A stretch of DNA of 64,000 nt from Piezodorus guildinii (Eukaryota > Arthropoda > Insecta > Hemiptera > Pentatomidae). The translations under genes were made by a program, and so were the position numbers. Positions 53,926 to 64,000 of this stretch are shown here, one piece after another. Position 1 is the stretch's first letter; each line of letters starts with the position of its first letter. The notes beneath the pieces were generated by a model, which was given only the letters and a program-made list of their open reading frames with translations, did not search any database and was not told the DNA's origin. The DNA lies in assembly GCA_023052935.1 (NCBI GenBank), contig CM041292.1, positions 32,375,454-32,439,453 on the forward strand. The letters run 5' to 3'.

Positions 53926-56721
53926 ATATTTTTATTATCGTTTTATTACAAATCTTCGCATAGGCATTGGTTCTTCGTTTGGCACTAAAAGGGTTAATAT
54001 AAATTTCACTTTAACTCAAAGCAAATAAGACTGCTCAGTACGCTGATGAGACTACCGCCCAAAGATCCGGCAGCCCAGCATTACACCCTTTAGACGCTGT
54101 CACCCTGAGTCACGCCTCCAAATGTAATCAGAGCTGCTCAAGTTGAAGTGACCTTTGTTGAGTAATAGGTTACTTTAATAGCTCACGACCTGAAGGGGTG
54201 AGCTGGTCCTATCGCCGTGATATATCGGCTCTATCATACATTATATCTTACATTTTCGTGAGTATGCGTGTACTTTATTTGTATATTTAAGCGTGACTAT
54301 ATAATAATATGGTCAGAGTACACGATTTCAGAGGGTAAACATGTTTGCAATGTCCATATTTGATGTACGGACGTTTAGAAATGAGAATTTCATAATCATT
54401 CCCCAAAACATTGTACGTCCAGCTCATAAAACGCATTTTAGATCAGATAGTGATAGAAAGTATTTCTGTATCGTTATTTTTTGGTTTATCATTTTCTATA
54501 AAGATCCTTTGTAATCAAACAAATAAAAAAAAAAAAAAAATCGTTCGAATCCCGCTTATAATTTGAGATCTTGTGTTTCAAGATAAGTAGAAAAGGAATA
54601 ACAGATTAGAAAAGAAAAAAAAAAAACCTTCTGTCCGCGGTCTGCGGTTTATATAAAATACCAGAACATAAGACAATAACATTAAAACCTCGACATTGAT
54701 ATCAGCTAATTAAGTTTAAAATGGCGGAAAATAGAACACATTTCAATAAAATAGCTCACTTATTTTTTATGATAAGCCGGAGTCGTGATTAATTAAAACA
54801 ATAAATAAAATGTTACCATATATACATTCATGACCCAGTTTTAACCAAGAATGTGAATTGTAAATGATATTCTATGTATAACTAAATTCCTAGAAATATT
54901 CCATAGAAGAATCATTGAAATTGGTTAAGAAATGACAGAGGTTTTGAAATTAGAAGTGGTGATTGGTCGTTTTTTTATGATCAATTTATTACTTTTTGTA
55001 AATGTTGTATAGATGTTGTATTCGATCACTATTATAAATATCTAAATGAGGACATATTGTAATTTCACTTTAAAAACATGTTTATTATTAGTAAATTCAT
55101 TACTGTACATATAACTTAATTGTCTATAAACAGCTATATAAATTGTTATGCCTTAATATAATTATTCCGGAATAAACAATATCTGATTAAGGAGAGAAGA
55201 AATATAACTGAAAGGTAATTTAGCAGATGAAATATTCAAAGTATGGCTCTCTTGTTCAGCTTAATTATTACGGTGGCTTGAAATGTTTTTTTAAGCGTTT
55301 CTCATCAAATACTTGTGACGAAGATCATAATAACCGTAAATATCCGTGATGCATAAATAGTTAATGCTATAAGAGAGTTAATCATGAATGTTTTTAATTA
55401 ATATTTAATAGCATTATTATTGATTTCCATAGCATAATTATTGGTATTTTTCGTTAGAGGATATTAACGGCACCGTAATAATTTTGCCCAAGCTACGCGC
55501 CTCTGAGAGATGTTAATGAAACTCCTTGCAATCATCACCTATTGTTTTTATGCCGTGCTTATTGTACTCACAGGTCTCTCTCTAATCCAGCCAATTATCC
55601 AGTCACTTACTTATTAGTCAGAATAAGTGGACAACAATTCAGGTCTTCGTGTCCAGGGGCCAGTCATCTCGCCACTCGTGGAATAAAGAGTTCATTCGAC
55701 AGGTCACCTGGAACCTACAGGTTGAGGTAGGAAAGACTGATAAAGAGGTATTGATGTAATTAATTCAAAGCCCCAAATTTATTGTTACGTGTTAATTAAA
55801 TGCCAAAAAAAAAAATGTTTGAAAGGTAGGTAAAGGCTTGCCTATAGATTTTAGTGGGTGTGGCGATTAATTTATCTTGTTCGTACTTTCCCAATACTTT
55901 GCTTTGTTATTGCAAACCGTTTTCAAAAAATTATGAGCATGATTAACTTTTGATTGCAAGTTTTCACGCGTTTAAGAGAAACCGTGCAGACCACGCTTGT
56001 TTTATTTGCCTTCTTTTTTTACCTTTCTTTCCTCATTCGTTACTCATGATTTAGTAGTCTTTTTTTGTTTGCGTGTCATTAAAAATATGCACTACCTTCC
56101 TTTCAAACCCAACCCTTTATACTAAAATATATATATATATTTATATTATTAATATTAATACCCACAAAAGGAAGTTTTTTAAAAATTTACTTTCTCAGAA
56201 CCCACTATTTAAAAAAAAGAAGACAACAACTTTTTTTAAAGTTTAATTTAGTTTCCATGATAATGCCATTTAGTTTATAGTGAAAAAGGTTTGCAAAATA
56301 TTATAGGAAAGTAGAAATACTTAATAAAAATGTGAGTTTATGAATTTATAACAAATTTTCATTTATCTTAACAACTTACGTACGATGTGGTAGGTGATGG
56401 TGTTTTAAATGTCGAGTAATCAATGGGAGGATATGTTTTCTGCGATGCTGTGCGGTGGTAACACTCTGTCAAAATAATCTTCCTCATTGCAACATTAAAA
56501 ATAACATGTGTTATATTTATGGGCTAGTAATAACATTCAATGAAAATCTTGTTCTTTCCAACGGTATAATAGACGTCTATGCCAAAAAACTTGTATCTCA
56601 TCAACCCATGAAGTGTCTTGGGCTCAGTACATATCGAGATTCTTTTTTCAGGGGGACATTTTTCGAAGCCAACGGCCGTGCAAAGAGATGATTAGGCCCA
56701 GTTCATCATCAACCACCAGGT

Positions 56722-56754
<33 letters not shown>

Positions 56755-56780
56755 TATTTTTTTTTTACCCAGTTCTACTC
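53926..56780. other. no gene recognised
   Basis: AT-rich with A-runs at 54524 and 54616 and a short (TA)n at about 56720-56745. A moderately GC-richer patch lies at 54000-54240, and a 62-codon frame at 55542-55730 has no domain. A box B-like TCGTTCGAATCCCG at 54541 after an A-run may be SINE debris. Confidence 0.35.
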
Positions 56781-57084
56781 AACTTCGAGACCAAGTAAGA
56801 AGAAGGGCATCCGTTTTTGAAACTAGTTGTTTCGAGTGGATTAGGAATGTTTATAATTTATCCACTAAGGGAATTGTGAAACATTAAGAAATAAATCGGT
56901 AGATAGACTTGCGAAGGAAAGTTCTAAAGTACCATACATTACCTGTATATATCGACTCCATAGACTGGTAAAGTATAAGCCGTAACTTTCCATATTGAAA
57001 GTCAAGCTGCTAACGGAGCCTTTGGTAGCTATTTGACTCGGTCCAAATTGGTATAAGAACGTAAAATAAAATTTAATACAGTTT

Positions 57085-57600
57085 CCCTGCTGATTAAGGT
57101 CCTAGTTCATTGGGTGCCTGGTCACTCAGGCATTTTAGGCATTATGAGAGCCTATAGGTTCGTAAGGAGTGGTTCTGCTCAGTTGCACCTAAACCTGTGT
57201 GTGGAATAAGCCTCAGCTATGCTAAAGTTTTGGTCCAGTCGCCTTGACCAGTAGATCCAGGCAATACTGAAGGGATAATGTAAAGCAGTATCACTCTAAG
57301 AGTTTCTTGGAAAGACCCTGCAAAGATAGAAGTTGTGTACTACTCTCAAGGATAACTTGAGGATAACTCTGAGAAGAGTGACAGGACTGTACACAGGACT
57401 CTGTCAGCTTAACAGGTATCTCCATAATATGGGTTTGGTGGCCTCACTGACTTGCAGATTTTGCAAGAAGGAAGATGAAACTGCATTTTATTTGATATGC
57501 AGTTGCCCAGAGATTGCCAGCATACGGTTTTACCTTTATAGCAGCATCTGTATTATAGATCCTATGTTAAGTGAACTAAACAACCACTAAGGTTTGGTCA
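57085..57600 (+). pseudogene. LINE relic with RNase H and C-terminal zinc motif
   Basis: At about 57110 the translation gives HWVPGHSGILGI, the core motif of LINE-encoded RNase H (WVPGHSGIxGNE). After broken frames come LRRVTGLYTGLCQLNRYLHN, MGLVASLTCRFCKKEDETAF and YLICSCPEI, an LxRxTGH-like and CxxC...CxCP pattern common after the RNase H of I/LOA/R1-type LINEs. The catalytic ends of RNase H are not intact. The polymerase region is not found upstream, so this is a 5'-truncated or decayed copy. Clade is uncertain. Confidence 0.7.
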
Positions 57601-57961
57601 GATTCATCAAGGTCAGGTTCATCAACAGGAGAATTGGCCCTAATGAAAGGCTGAAGCTAAGCCGGAAGAAACAAAAAAGTACTGTGATTGTCTTAAAAAA
57701 AACCATCAACACATTTTATAAACAAGTACTATTATTACACACAATGGTAGAACACAATCCCATAAATAATAAAATTGCTGAGCCGAGACTAAGGGTCCCC
57801 GAACAAAGAAGAAGACAGATAAAGTGGGTAATAAATAATAGTAGTGGATGCAGTTGAATCTAGAATCACCAGCGGCCGCTGTTATTTAATGGAGTCGTTG
57901 CTCTCCTCGTCGTGGTCACCCGTCGTGGCAGCTCTATCCCAGATCTTGCACAAGCCCTCCC

Positions 57962-58199
57962 TCAGGGTACCATGATCAGGGGGATAAGGTGTCTGGGAAC
58001 ACCTTTCCAACATTCCTCATTTGTCTTATCTTCATTGTAGTCCTTTCTGTAAGTTTTGCAACATTCGAGGAAGCGACCTGCGGCAGTCGATGGTGGTAAA
58101 ATTACATCTAGATCAATCAGGTTTTGGCTTGAACTCGTTGAACTGTATTCCGGAAGAATATCTTTTGTAACTTGAGGGGTGAGTTCCTCTTCTGGAAAA
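57962..58199 (-). CDS. unidentified coding-like stretch, possible exon
   Basis: Open on the minus strand for ~79 codons from just after an acceptor-like TTATTGTCAG to TGA at 57962. The translation looks like real protein: EEELTPQVTKDILPEYSSTS, then LIDLDVILPPSTAAGRFLEC, then CKTYRKDYNEDKTNEECWKG and VPRHLIPLIM. In the next frame the text continues past the stop as HGTLREGLCKIWDRAATTGD, so an indel near 57970 is possible. Three to four cysteines are present. I do not recognise it; host exon or transposon cargo are both possible. Confidence 0.35.
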
Positions 58200-58209
58200 C
58201 TGACAATAA

Positions 58210-59600
58210 TTTATAATCATTATTCTTTTTATGCAACATAGCTCAATACATATTTAAAATAGTATGCTACCGAAGCTACCCTATAGTCCATTTAACATAT
58301 TGTAAATATTCCTGCGTACTGAAAAAAATAATATATATATATGTTATAGCACGATAAGGTTTTTTAATCAAAAATAGATAACTTCATAATTTTTATGATA
58401 TATTTGTTTTTTAAAATAGTTATTTCAAATATAATTAAACGTTTTTGCCACGAATGTGTAAAACAGTAGAAGAGAAAGAAAGTAGAAGACGATCGTACTT
58501 CAATTGTTTTATTACGGACTCGTGGCGAGTCGAGTAGGAAGGTAGCGTCTGGACGGTGAAGCTGCGCCGTATATAGACCCAAGTCACTCCTCAAGAAGTT
58601 TTGAACGTTTGCAAACGTGTTTCTTCATCTTGTCATCGCTCCCCTTGGGATTTGGATGCGCCGCTCTGCGGTCGATTTCGTTAATTGTCAACTCAGCTGG
58701 ACATCTTTACGTGAATATAGCCTATCTATAACCATTATTGGAACATTTAATTTCTTAATTATCATTCTTAAAACTGTTTAATTTTGATTCCTATATTTGT
58801 TACATCTTTAATTTGCTTAAGTTTGTTTCTCAAAGTTTTTTAAATATTTTTAATTAGGCTAATTTGGTTTAATATATTTTTTACAGCTGTTTAATTATAT
58901 AATTTGGTTAATTTTATCTGGTTTATATGCATTTTAGTTTAATAAATGTATTGTGATTCGTCGTTTGCTTCCATAAGTTTTATTTTTTTTTTTTTTAAAT
59001 CTATACAGTCCACTAATTTTTTTATCGAACCACCCTTGAGTTATCACTTGAAAGTACTCTTCTTTAAGTACGGATAGCTCAGTCTGTATATATATGTATA
59101 TATTTAAGTCCTATCCCGCCTTTTATACTAGAAGGGAGTTTTCTCGGACCAGAAAATAATAGTGGGGAATTATGCCAAATTAAAAGCCCCCCATACTGAC
59201 ATGAAGTCATTATTATTGTTATCTCAACTTCTTCGGTTATCAGGTTGTCAACCCCGCCTCTTAAGTATTTTGATAAAAGTAGAGAGGTTAGACGATGTTT
59301 TGTGTGTTTGTTAAAAATTATAGAATTTTGTTTATTCATTTATTTATCACAAGTTTATGCTACTGATGAGATGTCGTTACGGTGGAAAACGTAAATTTTA
59401 AATTAATTGAGACTAGGGAGCTTAACGAGTACCTGATATCACACAGGCTCGGAACCACCATTTTAAGTCATCTCCAAAGAGCGGCATAGTAAAAGAATTT
59501 TTGCTCCGTTTTAGGGATATCACTATCAGTATTTCATTAATGATGGAGTTTAGTTCAGCGTTTTGATGATGTGCGGTCATCAAGAAATTACACACCTAGA
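58210..59600. other. no gene; GC-richer patch with TATA-like motif near 58570, SINE piece at 59420-59480
   Basis: 58490-58700 is GC-richer and contains CGTATATAGACCC, a TATA-box-like sequence, beside a minus-strand 76-codon frame without domain. At 59420-59480 the reverse complement contains GGTGGTTCCGAGCCTGTGTG and ATCAGGTACTCGTTAA, a piece of the SINE at 30982. Confidence 0.4.
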
Positions 59601-59619
59601 AGTAATACTTATCGTTTTT

Positions 59620-59757
59620 GTGTGCCGACGTTTCGGCCTACATTGTGACCTTCATTAGAGCGACTCCTTATAGATACCTATAGATAGATACTTTGTTGGG
59701 ATATTTTCTCGGAGTCGCTCTGATGAAGGCTCAGAATGCAGGCTGACACCTCGGCAC
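59620..59757. repeat. inverted repeat with a hammerhead-like core in each arm
   Basis: Arms 59620-59667 and 59711-59757 are imperfect reverse complements around a 43-bp spacer, and the pairing extends weakly outward to about 59575 and 59810. Right arm, plus strand: CTGATGA (59720-59726), a pairable stem, then GACAC (59745-59749). Left arm, minus strand: CTAATGA, a pairable GGTC/GGCC stem, then GAAAC. Each arm has one of the two catalytic boxes intact and one mutated. Confidence 0.5.
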
Positions 59758-59810
59758 TCATATACAATAAGTGTTACCTATTAGTTTGTCATTTTTTTGA
59801 TGAACAAACA

Positions 59811-60344
59811 CACAATCATCTTTCTCATCAAATCATTAATTCTTTACTTTGACTAGGGTTGTTGATATCTTCCCTATAATTTCTCCCAAAATCAATAATA
59901 AACTCACCATGTTCTGTTTATTCTCGTTTCCATAACTAATGGCAATTTAAATAATTAATGCTATGTCTATCTTATTTTGAAGCACAAACTACGATATTAC
60001 AGTTTTACCAATAACATGTGGTGGAGGTTCATGGCTCATTAACTAAGGACCAATTTAATTCACTGGTGAATGTTCTTTGCTTGCAATGAACTCGTGAAGA
60101 AGAATCAAAGAGAAATAATATGTCGAAGATGAAAAAAACAACATTTCCATTTAGTTTCTATTGTAGCTATTGAAGCTGGAAGTGGGTTATTACCTATTAA
60201 CTTATGACTGTAGGAGGCCATCTAACTGTGTACCGCAGGATGGGTGGTCCATGCTTGGTTGCTGGAGGGATCGATTTGAGGAAATTAAACGCAAAAATGT
60301 GATTTTTTTTTTTCTGTGAAAAATTTCATCTCTTACAATTTTAC
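59811..60344. other. no gene recognised
   Basis: Nothing identified. Confidence 0.4.
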
Positions 60345-60705
60345 TTTTACTTACCTATATATGCAATGTATAATAAGGGAAAGTATTGCGATCGTGAAAG
60401 TTTTCGAATACGAGTTTTTATCGGAAATACACGTTTTATGGTCCCCTGAATCCAAATGACTAAGACCCGCAAAAAAGTCCGTACATGGTAAGTCTGGCGC
60501 CAAAACTGTAAGTCGTACGAAACTGAAATTTCATATTTAAGACAACTATACGCCCGAGATGTTACAGCAACTTTTTTATCATATTCAGTTAATATGCATT
60601 TTGCTCTTTTTTACGATTTTCTCAAAAATATCAATTACGATTTTAATTAAACTTACTATATCGATGTAATATTTGATGGGCTTTAATATGATATAGTATA
60701 GTACC
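60345..60705 (+). repeat. R900 repeat, copy J (left half)
   Basis: TTTACTTACCTATATATGCA start, then GGGAAAGTATTGCGATCGTG, GGTCCCCTGAATCCAAATGA, CCCGCAAAAAAGTC, CGCCCGAGATGTTACAGCAA. It stops at GGGCTTTAATATGATATAG near 60705. The (GT)n block is almost absent. Confidence 0.75.
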
Positions 60706-60721
60706 TAAGTATTGTATTAAA

Positions 60722-61125
60722 AAAATTCACGATCGTTATACTTTTTATTACTATATGTTTTATTCTTCTTCAGTTGCTTATCGAACTCGTTCAGAAATTA
60801 TATATATAGCCTTTTCTTATCGATCCCAAAAAGAGAATAAAGTTAATTTTTTTTATCTGCAAAATTAAACGTACTTTAGAGGAAGAAAATTTAAAATTTT
60901 GTCATTTATGCCACGTCAGACTATATTAATCAGTACGAAATCTACATAATATTAATGCCTATTAAATTTTACATCCATACGAACAATTTTGTTACTGCCC
61001 ATTTTGAGAAAATGGTAAGAAGGTAGAATGCATGTAAGTGGAACTTCTTGTCAGCCGATTTTTGCTAAAAAGTTGGTGTTACATCTCGGGTGTATAGTTA
61101 TCCTATATTTTTATTTTTTAAACAT
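60722..61125 (-). repeat. R900 fragments (reverse)
   Basis: TTCACGATCGTTATAC at about 60728 is the left end in reverse. 60840-61125 is the interior in reverse (ACTTTAGAGGAAGAAAATTT, AGAATGCATG, TCGGGTGTATAGTT). Order does not match a simple copy, so rearrangement occurred. Confidence 0.55.
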
Positions 61126-61157
61126 ATTTTTTGATATGTACAACTATATTTAAAAAA

Positions 61158-61775
61158 TCTGGTGCGGGCAACACACGACTTTCATTCACCTCTGTTTTTA
61201 AAATCGATTAAAGAATTTTCAATTACAGTAAGAGATGAAAATGAGAGGAATTAATTAAATAGGAAATTAATTAAATGGAATTTCTATACCAACATGTGCT
61301 TTATTAACTAATCTATCATATTATTATCTAAAATAATCAGTTAGTTTTATCGTCTCTTCATCACTCTCTATTAACTTTTAAAAGCTTGTGTTTAGGATAA
61401 TATTTTTTCTAAAATCTTTAGCTTTCCAACGGTTATATATATTTTACTGTTATTATGTTCAAAAACAAAAATTTACATTTTAAAAATATTTTATCAGATT
61501 TCTCTTTAGTTGTTATTAACTTACACATTTAGTTGTTGTTTATCAATGCTAACAAGATAGTATGGTTTTTTTATATAATCTAAAAAATTAAAGGTACTTT
61601 AGAGAAATAAAATTTAAAATATCGGCATTTAAGCTTTTTCATACTATATCAATAAGAATGAAACCTACATGATATTAAACCCCATCAAATTTTACATCGA
61701 TATAGGGAGTTTAATCAAAATCGTTAGAGCCGTTTTTGAGAAAATCGTAAAAAGGTGCGAAATGAAGTAAATGTG
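61158..61775 (-). repeat. R900 repeat, copy K
   Basis: Begins TCTGGTGCGGGCAACACACG, then the interior through TTAAAGGTACTTTAGAGAAA and GGCATTTAAGC. It ends at AAAAGGTGCGAAATG. The GCGATCG/palindrome end is missing. Confidence 0.75.
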
Positions 61776-61849
61776 ACGGTTATATAGATGATTATATACT
61801 CGTGTATATTATATACTTCTATAGTCATGAAATACTTGTAGAAACACTA

Positions 61850-62070
61850 CCCAGTGGCAGCATATCTAAAATATTCTAAACTAGAAGGTCTCGTAGCCAT
61901 TATCTTTTCAGACGCCTCGGAGGATTATCATGGATCGATGAGGAAGCAAGGATTGAAACTAATGGATTATAGTGGGAATGGAGTTTGTCATGGAAGGAAT
62001 GGTATCTGGTTCGGGCAAAGTCAGCAACATATGGAATATTAAGGTCTTAATCAATGAGCTTTTTTGTGAC

Positions 62071-62101
<31 letters not shown>

Positions 62102-62165
62102 GAATTGAGGATTTTGGATTGTAAGGATTGGATACGAGAGGAATTCGATGAGTTAGTAGCTCTAG
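61850..62165 (-). pseudogene. J1 LINE 3' end fragment
   Basis: In reverse: the RRLK end block (reverse complement of TTTTCAGACGCCTCGGAGGA), the HSHS/YHSFHDK region (complement of GGAATGGAGTTTGTCATGGA), and the QSK block (complement of TTTTGGATTGTAAGGATTGG). An A-run at about 62070-62098 interrupts it. A 62-codon plus-strand frame here is only the antisense of the LINE. Confidence 0.65.
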
Positions 62166-62281
62166 CTATAGTTTTTTACAACTTATACTCACACTCACAG
62201 ACCTTTTAGTGGAACTTGGTTATTAAATGGAAAACTGAAATTGGATAATATTTACGATCGCTTTACTAATCCTTATTAAGG

Positions 62282-62445
62282 GTTTGCTACAAACCCTTAT
62301 GAACCGCCCAGAAGACTATCTTGGCGCTAATAGCCAACTGATATATTCGATGCATTTATAAACCGATATTTGTTTCTAAAACTATTTTATAATTGTATAT
62401 CAGTGGTTAGCATATTTGCTTATTGCGTAAGGATATAGCAAATCT
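62282..62445 (+). pseudogene. J2 LINE 3' end fragment
   Basis: Matches the 3' end of the LINE at 53080: AACCGCCCAGAAGACTAT, then GCGCTAATAGCCAACTGATA, then GTTAGCATATTTGCTTATTG. Only the last ~160 bp remain. Confidence 0.6.
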
Positions 62446-62506
62446 CACTTTGTTTACCTATATATTTCATATATAGGTATGCGAAAGTAAAAATATTACT
62501 AAAAAA

Positions 62507-63383
62507 TCTGGTGCGCGCAACACACGACTTTCGCTTACTCGTTAAAATCAATTTCAGAATTTTTAAATGCATTTAAAGATACAAATAAATTGTTAAATAA
62601 TTAATTATTTTGAATTTCAATAGAAACATGTTTTTTATTAAATAATCTATTATAATTTTTATCTACAACTGTCAGTCAGTTTTATCGGCTTTTCATCACT
62701 CCTCATTATCCTTTAAAATTCCATGCATTAGATAATATTTTTACTAAAATCATATACAGCGGTATATTATACGTCTATATTTCTATTTTTGTGTTTAAAA
62801 CACAAAAATTGGATAAAAAATATATGTTTGCACTTTTCTCCTTTAGTTGATTATCAACTTACAACTTATATATTTACCCCTTATTTATCGATGCTAATAA
62901 GATGATGTTTCATTTTTTTTTTAATCTACAAAATGAAAGGTACTTTAGAGAAAGAAAATTTAAAATATCGGCATTTAAGCCTCGCAATACTATTTCGATA
63001 AGAATGAAACCTACATGGTATTAAAGCCTATCACATTTTACATATAGGGATTTTAATCAAAATCGTTAATGCCGTTTTTGAGAAAATCTTAAAAAGATGC
63101 AAAATGCATGGTATAAAGTATATCTTCCGGTCAGCCGATTTTAATAAAAAAGATTCGGACGTAGAGTTGTCTTAAATATGAAATTTAAGTTTCCTAGGAC
63201 TTATCATTTTTCCCCGGGAGTTACGACACACACACAGACCTTTTCGCGGGACTTTGTTATTTAGACTCAGGGGACCCTAAAACGGGTATTTCCGTTGAAA
63301 ACTTCTGAAATATGAAAATGTTCACGATCACAATACTTTCTCTTACTATATACTTCATATTATAGGTAAGTGAAAGTGAAAAT
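62507..63383 (-). repeat. R900 repeat, copy L (full length)
   Basis: Full-length reverse copy from TCTGGTGCGCGCAACACACG to TATAGGTAAGTGAAAGTGAA, with every interior block and a short CACACACA run near 63228. Immediately upstream (about 62450-62495) a lone TTACCTATATATTTCATATA-type palindrome and GCGAAAGTAAAAAT represent the right end of another copy, so two copies may abut head to tail. Confidence 0.8.
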
Positions 63384-64000
63384 TTACACAGTTGCAGTAG
63401 ATAATTAATTATTTTTTCTTTGCAAATTTAAAATAACCTCAAATCAAACTAAAATTTGGAAACGTTTTCTAATACGAAGTGATTCACCCACGCATCGGAA
63501 TGGTGAATGGTGATGAGCACACAGGCTCTTCAATCGACGCAACCGGATAGAGCGATAAAATTGCCCCATGAGCCATGGGTGGTTTCGGTTTACGTCCGAT
63601 TCGTGATCTTATAAAAAGAAGGTAATGCCTTTCTTATTGCCCTTAATGGGACGTAATTGAGTTCTCACGAAGCCTCCGGCGTACAGAACGTAAATAACTT
63701 TACTAATTGTGCAAAGTTCTGCGCAATGCTTTGAACCTCTAGCTCAAAGGCAGTGACACCATTGTGCAGACAGCAAGGAAGGATATCGAAGATTATCTAG
63801 CGATTAATTTTAATTAGCATCACCTATAGAAGTAGTGCGTATGGCACCTGTATCAAATGTACTATGTGCTGTTTAACTAATTTGTTTCTCGGAACTTGAC
63901 GTTAACATCAGCCGTTTGGTTTGAAAATGGTCGTAAATTAAATATGTTTAACGTTTATTATTCGGTTGTGTTTAAGACTAATAAAAAAATAAGACCAATT
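63384..64000. other. no gene recognised
   Basis: Slightly GC-richer at 63470-63800, with no open frame of note. Confidence 0.35.

Noticed and set aside
61854..62042. 62-codon plus-strand frame
   Set aside because: Antisense of the J1 LINE 3' end.
1..64000. CRISPR array or prokaryotic operon
   Set aside because: No regularly spaced identical repeats; the content is eukaryotic mobile elements.

Overview
This is an AT-rich, repeat-dense stretch of an animal nuclear genome, almost certainly arthropod and most likely insect. The evidence is the mix of mobile elements: Jockey-like LINEs, mariner transposons of at least four subfamilies, a Ty3/gypsy LTR retrotransposon primed by tRNA-Phe, tRNA-derived SINEs, and long (TA)n tracts. 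No bacterial-style operon, rRNA gene, CRISPR array or confidently identified host gene is visible. Hemiptera is a guess from element style only.

Layout. 1-10 kb: a SINE tail, two copies of a ~0.9-kb repeat (called R900 here), a 147-bp palindromic MITE, a GC-richer island and simple repeats. 10-15 kb: Jockey-like LINE pieces, one interrupted by a Ty3/gypsy gag relic, then an internally deleted mariner. 15-23 kb: a SINE, a 5'-truncated RTE-like LINE, degenerate Jockey pieces, a dead mariner carrying a nested 383-bp TIR element, and the second copy of the 147-bp MITE. 23-31 kb: a possible exon and a nearly complete young Ty3/gypsy element on the minus strand (24987-30367, two mismatches between its 166-bp LTRs) sitting in a (TA)n tract. 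31-36 kb: a SINE, a truncated LINE with a (TCTA)n tail, and an R900 copy split by a 1.75-kb LINE-derived insert that encodes only ORF1. 36-47 kb: more R900, a second deleted mariner inside a longer relative of the 383-bp element, a tandem duplication with hammerhead-like cores split by a Jockey-like LINE, and a second RTE-like LINE. 47-64 kb: a SINE, a third deleted mariner whose deletion kept the reading frame, several R900 copies, a Jockey relic, an RNase H-containing LINE relic, and an inverted repeat with hammerhead-like cores.

How the parts relate. The window records layered insertions: LINE into repeat, TIR element into mariner, mariner into TIR element, and LTR element into a microsatellite. 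Many junctions are exact, with readable target-site duplications, so relative ages can be ordered. Nothing forms a host pathway. The most functional-looking units are the Ty3/gypsy element (gag and all pol domains present, but frames broken), the ORF1-only LINE derivative, and the 236-aa mariner-derived ORF. A few short open stretches with splice-like borders (8533-8688, 23227-23469, 32239-32510, 57962-58199) may be host exons or old transposon coding pieces; none could be identified.
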